A stretch of DNA of 10,398 nucleotides. Origin: an uncultured Emergencia sp. Its GTDB lineage: Bacteria > Bacillota > Clostridia > Peptostreptococcales > Anaerovoracaceae. Each line of letters begins with the position of its first letter. Within the stretch, counting starts at the first letter, position 1. A program made the translations under genes and the position numbers. The DNA lies in assembly GCA_902476665.1 (NCBI GenBank), contig CABSEO010000037.1, positions 1-10,398 on the forward strand, read 5' to 3'. The notes beneath the pieces were generated by a model. It searched no databases. It was not told the DNA's origin and saw only the letters and a list, made by a program, of their open reading frames with translations. Of this stretch, positions 6,720 to 10,398 are shown piece after piece.

Positions 6720-7265
6720 ATGAGCAAAAAAGTTTTGATTATTTCTACCAGCCCCCGAAAAGGCAGTAATTCCAACGCGTTGGCCGAAGAATTTGCCAAA
6801 GGTGCAGAAGCATCCGGTCACCAGGTTGAAAAGATCAGCCTTATCGGCAAAAATATTCAGTTCTGCCGTGGCTGTCTGGCTTGTCAGAACACAAAGCGCT
6901 GTGTGATCCATGATGATGCAGACACTATTGTACAGAAGAAAATGCTTTATGCTGACGTGCTGGTATTTGCCACTCCAATCTATTACTATGAAATGTGCGG
7001 ACAAATGAAAACCCTGCTGGATCGTGCTAACCCTTTGTTTCCCTCTGACTATGCGTTCCGGGATGTCTATTTCATTGCATCCGCTGCAGAAGATGGTGAT
7101 GAGGTCTGGTCCCGTGCTGCCAGCGGCCTCGAGGGATGGATCGCTTGTTTCCCAAAAGCACAGCTTTCCGGTGTAGTGTTTGGCGGCAATGTAACTGAAA
7201 CAGGAATGATCCAGGGCAGTCCTGCCATGAAAAAAGCATTTGAGGCTGGAAAGGCAATTCGATGA
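6720..7265 (+). CDS. Iron-sulfur flavoprotein-like, flavodoxin fold (second copy)
   Basis: This 181-residue flavodoxin-like protein has the FMN loop ISTSPRKGSNSN (8-19) and the flavin-contact segment ATPIYYYEMCGQMKTLLDR. Cys49, Cys52, Cys55 and Cys61 form C-x2-C-x2-C-x5-C, the same compact cysteine arrangement as its upstream neighbour but with a shorter last gap. AAGAGG (6706-6711) lies 8 nt before the ATG. An 83-nt gap with no recognisable feature separates it from the upstream copy. Its TGA overlaps the ATG of the aldo/keto reductase (ATGA at 7262-7265), so the two are probably translationally coupled. The divergence between the two copies argues for separate roles rather than recent duplication. 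Confidence 0.88.
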   Translation: MSKKVLIISTSPRKGSNSNALAEEFAKGAEASGHQVEKISLIGKNIQFCRGCLACQNTKRCVIHDDADTIVQKKMLYADVLVFATPIYYYEMCGQMKTLLDRANPLFPSDYAFRDVYFIASAAEDGDEVWSRAASGLEGWIACFPKAQLSGVVFGGNVTETGMIQGSPAMKKAFEAGKAIR

Positions 7266-8353
7266 ATAAACTGGGATTTGGTTTTCTCCGGCTCCCGATG
7301 AGAGAAGAGGATATTGATTATCCGCTGCTTAATCAAATGGTTGATACCTTTCTTTGTCGTGGCGGAACCTATTTTGACACCGCCTACACTTATCTGGATG
7401 GCAAAAGCGAAACTGCTGTCCGAGAAGCTCTGGTGAAACGCCATCGGAGAGACTCCTTTATCCTTGCCGATAAGCTGCCTTCATGGCAAATCACCTCCAA
7501 TGAAGACTGCTGGAAATACTTCAACCAACAATGTAAACGTTGCGGGGTAAATTATTTCGATGTATATCTGCTTCATTGGCTGAACAGAAGAAATTATGAA
7601 ATATGCCAAAGGTATGATGAATTTGCTTTTCTTCAGGAGCTGAAAGCGGCAGGAAAGGCTCGTAAAATCGGTTTTTCCTACCACGGCAGTGCCACACTTT
7701 TAGACGAAATTCTGACATCCCATCCGGAAGTTGAAATTGTCCAGCTGCAGATCAATTATATGGACTGGAACAGCAGCGCCATACAAGCAGGTCGCTGTTA
7801 TCAGATAGCAAAAAAACACGGAAAAGCCATTATTGTCATGGAACCCGTAAAAGGCGGACTTCTGGCACACCTTCCTGCGGAAGCAGAAAGTCTGTTCCGT
7901 TCCATACATCCTGACAGAAGCATGGCATCCTGGGCAATGCGTTTTGCACAATGTCTCCCTCAGGTAGATATTGTACTTAGCGGAATGAATTCCCTCGTGC
8001 ATCTGCTGGATAATTTGCAGGATGTTTCACCATTGACAGAAACAGAAAAAGCTGCGATCAGACAGGTGTCAGCCATCATTACAGCGCAGACAGCTGTCCC
8101 TTGCACCGGATGCCGCTACTGTGAAAGTCAATGTCCGAAAAATATTTCCATCTCAGATTATTTTGCTCTGTACAACGAAGTATGCCGTTATCCCGATGAT
8201 GACTGGAAAATCCGTCCGATATACGATCAGCTGGCCTTGTGCCGCGGAAAAGCATCAAGTTGTACAGGCTGTAAAGCCTGCCAGCAGCATTGTCCCCAGC
8301 ATCTGCCCATTGTTAAAAATCTGCTTCAGGTTTCCAATGTATTCGATCGGTAG
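7262..8353 (+). CDS. Aldo/keto reductase with C-terminal 2x[4Fe-4S] ferredoxin domain
   Basis: This 363-residue fusion belongs to the COG1453-type aldo/keto reductases. The N-terminal TIM barrel has the catalytic tetrad Asp39 and Tyr44 (FDTAYTY), Lys71 (LADKLP) and His105 (YLLHWL). IGFSYHG (about 136-142), QLQINYMDW and EPVKGG follow as expected for the NAD(P)H-binding barrel. The C-terminal tail holds two C-x2-C-x2-C-x3-C motifs, Cys281/284/287/291 and Cys334/337/340/344, each followed by Pro after the last Cys, as in bacterial ferredoxins. It could reduce a carbonyl with electrons from ferredoxin or flavoproteins, or run in reverse; the direction and substrate are unknown. The start overlaps the preceding stop, and its TAG overlaps the ribosome binding site of the next gene. 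Confidence 0.93.
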   Translation: MNKLGFGFLRLPMREEDIDYPLLNQMVDTFLCRGGTYFDTAYTYLDGKSETAVREALVKRHRRDSFILADKLPSWQITSNEDCWKYFNQQCKRCGVNYFDVYLLHWLNRRNYEICQRYDEFAFLQELKAAGKARKIGFSYHGSATLLDEILTSHPEVEIVQLQINYMDWNSSAIQAGRCYQIAKKHGKAIIVMEPVKGGLLAHLPAEAESLFRSIHPDRSMASWAMRFAQCLPQVDIVLSGMNSLVHLLDNLQDVSPLTETEKAAIRQVSAIITAQTAVPCTGCRYCESQCPKNISISDYFALYNEVCRYPDDDWKIRPIYDQLALCRGKASSCTGCKACQQHCPQHLPIVKNLLQVSNVFDR

Positions 8354-8368
8354 GAGGAGGCAATATCG

Positions 8369-8926
8369 ATGAAACGGATTAGATTACTTTCATTGCTGGT
8401 GTTACTGTTTATGTTTCTCTCTGCTTGCACAGCTGCACAGGATTACGACACACAAAGCACCGGATCATCAGAAGGTGCTTTCCTCTCTGAAATACCACAA
8501 ACTGAATCAGAGCAGTCTCAGTCAAAACCAAAACTGCAGAGACAACAACCGGAAAAGGAGGGTGAGTCTGTGAAAATACAAATAACTGTTGGAGATATCA
8601 ATTTAGTCGCAATACCGGAAGAGAATTCTTCAGCTGCAGCATTTCTTGCAATACTGCAGGAACATCCCATTACCATACAAATGTCCGATTATGCCGGAAT
8701 GGAAAAAGTCGGTCCACTAGGCAGCAGTCTGCCCAGAAACGACAAGCGGATCAGCGTAGATGCAGGGGATGTGATTCTGTATCAGGGAAATCAGATTACA
8801 ATTTATTACGGAACTAATTCCTGGAGCTTTACAAAATTGGCTGTTATTGAGAATTCCACCCGGGAAAGCCTTTTAGAAATGCTGGGTACCGGCGATGTGG
8901 AGGTGACATTCTCACTTATAGAATAA
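8369..8926 (+). CDS. Cyclophilin-like domain lipoprotein
   Basis: The 185-residue precursor has a lipoprotein signal (KRIR, hydrophobic 6-17, lipobox LSAC with Cys20), so it should be lipid-anchored on the outer face of the membrane. A Gln/Ser/Glu-rich linker (about 21-66) leads to a cyclophilin-like fold (about 68-185, PF18050-like). Its signature pieces are NSSAAAFLAILQEHPI, MSDYAGMEKVGPLGSSLPRND, GDVILYQGNQITIYYG and NSWSFTKLAVIEN. The family's function is unknown; peptidyl-prolyl isomerase activity should not be assumed. AGGAGGAGG (8352-8360) lies 8 nt before the start. Inside the linker, AAGGAGG (8555-8561) is followed by an in-frame GTG at 8570 that would make a 118-residue cytosolic form. 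It is the last gene of the operon. Confidence 0.88.
   Translation: MKRIRLLSLLVLLFMFLSACTAAQDYDTQSTGSSEGAFLSEIPQTESEQSQSKPKLQRQQPEKEGESVKIQITVGDINLVAIPEENSSAAAFLAILQEHPITIQMSDYAGMEKVGPLGSSLPRNDKRISVDAGDVILYQGNQITIYYGTNSWSFTKLAVIENSTRESLLEMLGTGDVEVTFSLIE
8555..8572 (+). promoter_or_regulatory. Internal Shine-Dalgarno and GTG start
   Basis: AAGGAGG (8555-8561), 8 nt, then GTG (8570-8572) in frame with the lipoprotein gene at codon 68. The start coincides with the first strand of the cyclophilin-like domain, so initiation here would yield a complete domain without the export signal. Confidence 0.5.
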
Positions 8927-8938
8927 CTGTAATATATA

Positions 8939-8964
8939 ATACCGCCGTTATATTTCGGCGGTAT
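8939..8964. terminator. Bidirectional hairpin terminator
   Basis: ATACCGCCG (8939-8947) and CGGCGGTAT (8956-8964) form a perfect 9-bp stem with an 8-nt loop, followed by TTCTC on the plus side and TATATATT on the minus side. It separates the redox operon from the convergent nfo gene and can serve both. The nfo stop codon (TTA at 8948-8950) lies in the loop. The T-tracts are short, so its strength is uncertain. Confidence 0.75.
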
Positions 8965-9817
8965 TTCTCAACAGTTCAATTTCTCTGGCATAACCGGAAA
9001 GATCAGGCTGAGGGGTTTCCAGAATGCAGGGAAGGCCTGAGATTCTGGGATGATTCACCACTCGAAGGATTGCTTCTGTTCCGATGAATCCCTCGCCTAC
9101 TGGCGCATGACGGTCCTTACGGGCCCCTCTCGGATTCTGGCTGTCATTGATATGAAGCGCCTTCAGACGGTCAAGTCCGATGATTCGATCAAACTCTTCC
9201 AGTACACCATCCAGATTTTCAACGATATCATACCCGCCGTCACTGACATGACAGGTGTCCAGACAGACACCAATCTTTTCATCATATTTCACACGGTCAA
9301 TAATAGCCGCAAGTTCCTCAAAACTTTTACCGACTTCACTGCCCTTTCCTGCCATGGTTTCCAGGAGAATCACAGTAGACTGGCTGGGAATGATAATGTG
9401 ATTCAGCAAATCCGCAATCATCATAATCCCTTTTTCTGCACCCTGGCCCACATGACTTCCGGGATGAAAATTATAGTAATTCCCCGGCAGATATTCCATT
9501 CTTTCCATATCTTCTTTCATTGCCATATAAGCAAACTCTCTCGTTTTAGCTGCTGCAGAGCAGGGATTCAGCGTGTAGGGAGCATGGGCGACCAGCTTGC
9601 CGAATTGATGCTTCTCCATGACCGCAAGCAGATTTTCTGCATCTTTCACGTCTATCTCTTTAGCTTTACCGCCCCGAGGATTCCTCGTAAAAAATGCAAA
9701 AGTGTTGGCGCCGATACTCACCGCGTCTTTTCCCATTGCCGCAAAACCTTTCGCAGAAGAAAGATGGCAGCCGATGTATTTTTTCTTATTCATATCATTC
9801 ATGCTCATGTTTTTCAT
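8948..9817 (-). CDS. nfo: Endonuclease IV (AP endonuclease)
   Basis: This 289-residue enzyme cuts the DNA backbone 5' of abasic sites in base excision repair. The Xfp-type TIM barrel is complete, and all nine trinuclear zinc ligands can be placed: His78 (VAHAPYTLN), His118 (NFHPGSH), Glu153 (LLETMAGKG), Asp187 and His190 (CLDTCH), His222 (LHINDSQN), Asp235 and His237 (KDRHAPVGEG) and Glu267 (ILETPQ). The length is close to the usual 280. The conserved part begins at KKKYIGCHLSSAKG, so the first residues MKNMSMNDM may be an extension. I chose the ATG at 9817 because GGTGG lies just upstream, though the site is poor and spaced closely. It is convergent with the redox operon and divergent from the gene at 9928. 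Confidence 0.96.
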   Translation of the reverse strand: MKNMSMNDMNKKKYIGCHLSSAKGFAAMGKDAVSIGANTFAFFTRNPRGGKAKEIDVKDAENLLAVMEKHQFGKLVAHAPYTLNPCSAAAKTREFAYMAMKEDMERMEYLPGNYYNFHPGSHVGQGAEKGIMMIADLLNHIIIPSQSTVILLETMAGKGSEVGKSFEELAAIIDRVKYDEKIGVCLDTCHVSDGGYDIVENLDGVLEEFDRIIGLDRLKALHINDSQNPRGARKDRHAPVGEGFIGTEAILRVVNHPRISGLPCILETPQPDLSGYAREIELLRNTAEI

Positions 9818-9888
9818 TATACCACCATACCCTTTTTAGAATCATATATTTTGTCAGGTTCTCATGGGTTTTATTCCGATTCTGTTTA

Positions 9889-9897
9889 TGATACAAT
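9889..9897 (+). promoter_or_regulatory. Extended -10 promoter for the right-edge gene
   Basis: TGATACAAT fits an extended -10 (TGnTAnAAT). No good -35 is found at 16-18 bp, as is common for extended -10 promoters. It lies 30 bp upstream of the ATG at 9928. Confidence 0.45.
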
Positions 9898-9927
9898 TTG
9901 AATACCAGAAAGAAAGAAGGATTAATT

Positions 9928-10398
9928 ATGCTTTCCATTAAGCCTGACAAACAGCTGCTTCTTGCCGCAGAAAACGCTCATACTCTGAGGGTACTGTCCG
10001 ACCAGCTGAGAGAAGTCCTGCCGGACGATACAGTAATTATACCTTATTCCGTTAATGACACTGAAAAGCCTGTTCTGAGTGGTCATTACTATACGGTTTT
10101 TTCAAGCCAGGCGGTTTACAAAATATGTCAGAATACAGATTTGTGCGATCACATAGATCAATACCTCACCGGTACTCGCACAATTAGTGGTGACAGTCTG
10201 GAACTGCTCCTGTCTCTTCCCCGTAATCAGGAGATCCTGCTGGTGTCAGATTCTAAAGAAACTGCCATGGAAACAGTAGATACCCTGCGGGATATGGGAT
10301 TCGGCTATCTTCATTTCAGGCTCTGCTATCCGGGTGCCAGTCCGTCCTTTACTTCAGACACGCCGGCAGTCACCACAGGGGATTTGTCCTTTGTTCCA
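9928..10398 (+). CDS. N-terminal part of probable transcriptional regulator
   Basis: I translated 157 residues, open to the window end. The start ATG 9928 follows AAGAAGG (9914-9920) by 7 nt. There is no signal peptide or membrane segment. The stretch LLVSDSKETAMETVDTLRDMGFGYLHFRLCYPG (about 104-136) resembles the N-terminal sensory region of clostridial sigma-54-interacting or PAS-containing regulators, where a similar 'ETAxETIxxLxxLGxxHxxFxPYYPG' block occurs. The output domain (AAA+ or helix-turn-helix) is not in the window, so this is a tentative call; it might be another signalling protein. It is divergent from nfo across a 110-bp spacer. Confidence 0.5.
   Translation, partial: MLSIKPDKQLLLAAENAHTLRVLSDQLREVLPDDTVIIPYSVNDTEKPVLSGHYYTVFSSQAVYKICQNTDLCDHIDQYLTGTRTISGDSLELLLSLPRNQEILLVSDSKETAMETVDTLRDMGFGYLHFRLCYPGASPSFTSDTPAVTTGDLSFVP

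Noticed and set aside
9050..9901. Long 283-residue open frame on the plus strand opposite nfo
   Set aside because: It is antisense to a clearly real endonuclease IV gene, has no good ribosome binding site or recognisable domain, and is His/Phe-rich as expected for a reverse-complement shadow.

Overview
The window looks like chromosomal DNA of a gut-type anaerobic Clostridia member, probably Lachnospiraceae. This is inferred from the gene set (class B sortase, a CmpB-type small membrane protein, a ManB-type phosphohexomutase, iron-sulfur flavoproteins, a ferredoxin-fused aldo/keto reductase), the strong AGGAGG-type ribosome binding sites and the moderate GC content. No rRNA, tRNA or CRISPR array was found.

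Left part (1-2468): a truncated class B sortase gene reads off the left edge on the minus strand. Diverging from it are a small CmpB-family membrane protein gene and a phosphoglucomutase/phosphomannomutase gene. The mutase is split by a frameshift near 1225, where a short piece of a normally well conserved segment is missing. A 14-bp perfect palindrome lies between the divergent genes.

Middle part (2505-3983): the most unusual object is a 1,479-bp symmetrical element. Two arms of about 250 bp, in inverted orientation, flank one gene with its own consensus promoter and ribosome binding site. The encoded 262-residue protein has a C-terminal half that resembles a PD-(D/E)XK nuclease fold in which the usual E-x-K is replaced by a WEH-type motif. 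Each arm is itself a set of concentric palindromes: four copies of an ATTAACCAGAAAC-like box in ++-- orientation, interleaved with GAGTATGAAA-like boxes. The matching boxes in the two arms have coordinates that sum to 6488 or 6489, so there is almost no net length difference between the arms. The element sits exactly between two convergent host genes. It matches no insertion sequence family that I recognise.

Right-centre part (4005-8926): a LysR-family regulator gene diverges from a five-gene operon. The operon encodes an alpha/beta hydrolase with a Cys nucleophile motif, two iron-sulfur-type flavodoxin-like proteins, an aldo/keto reductase with a two-cluster ferredoxin tail, and a cyclophilin-like lipoprotein. 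The genes overlap or are closely spaced, except for one 83-nt gap. A perfect 10-bp inverted repeat overlaps the predicted lysR promoter and is centred near -67 of the predicted operon promoter, which is classic LysR architecture. The set suggests a regulated redox module that moves electrons through flavin and [4Fe-4S] centres to or from a small carbonyl or ester substrate; the substrate is unknown. The last gene carries a strong internal Shine-Dalgarno and an in-frame GTG, which could give a second, cytosolic product.

Right edge (8927-10398): a terminator hairpin separates the operon from a convergent endonuclease IV (nfo) gene with all nine metal ligands. Diverging from nfo is a gene cut by the window end whose N-terminal part resembles the sensory region of clostridial transcriptional regulators.
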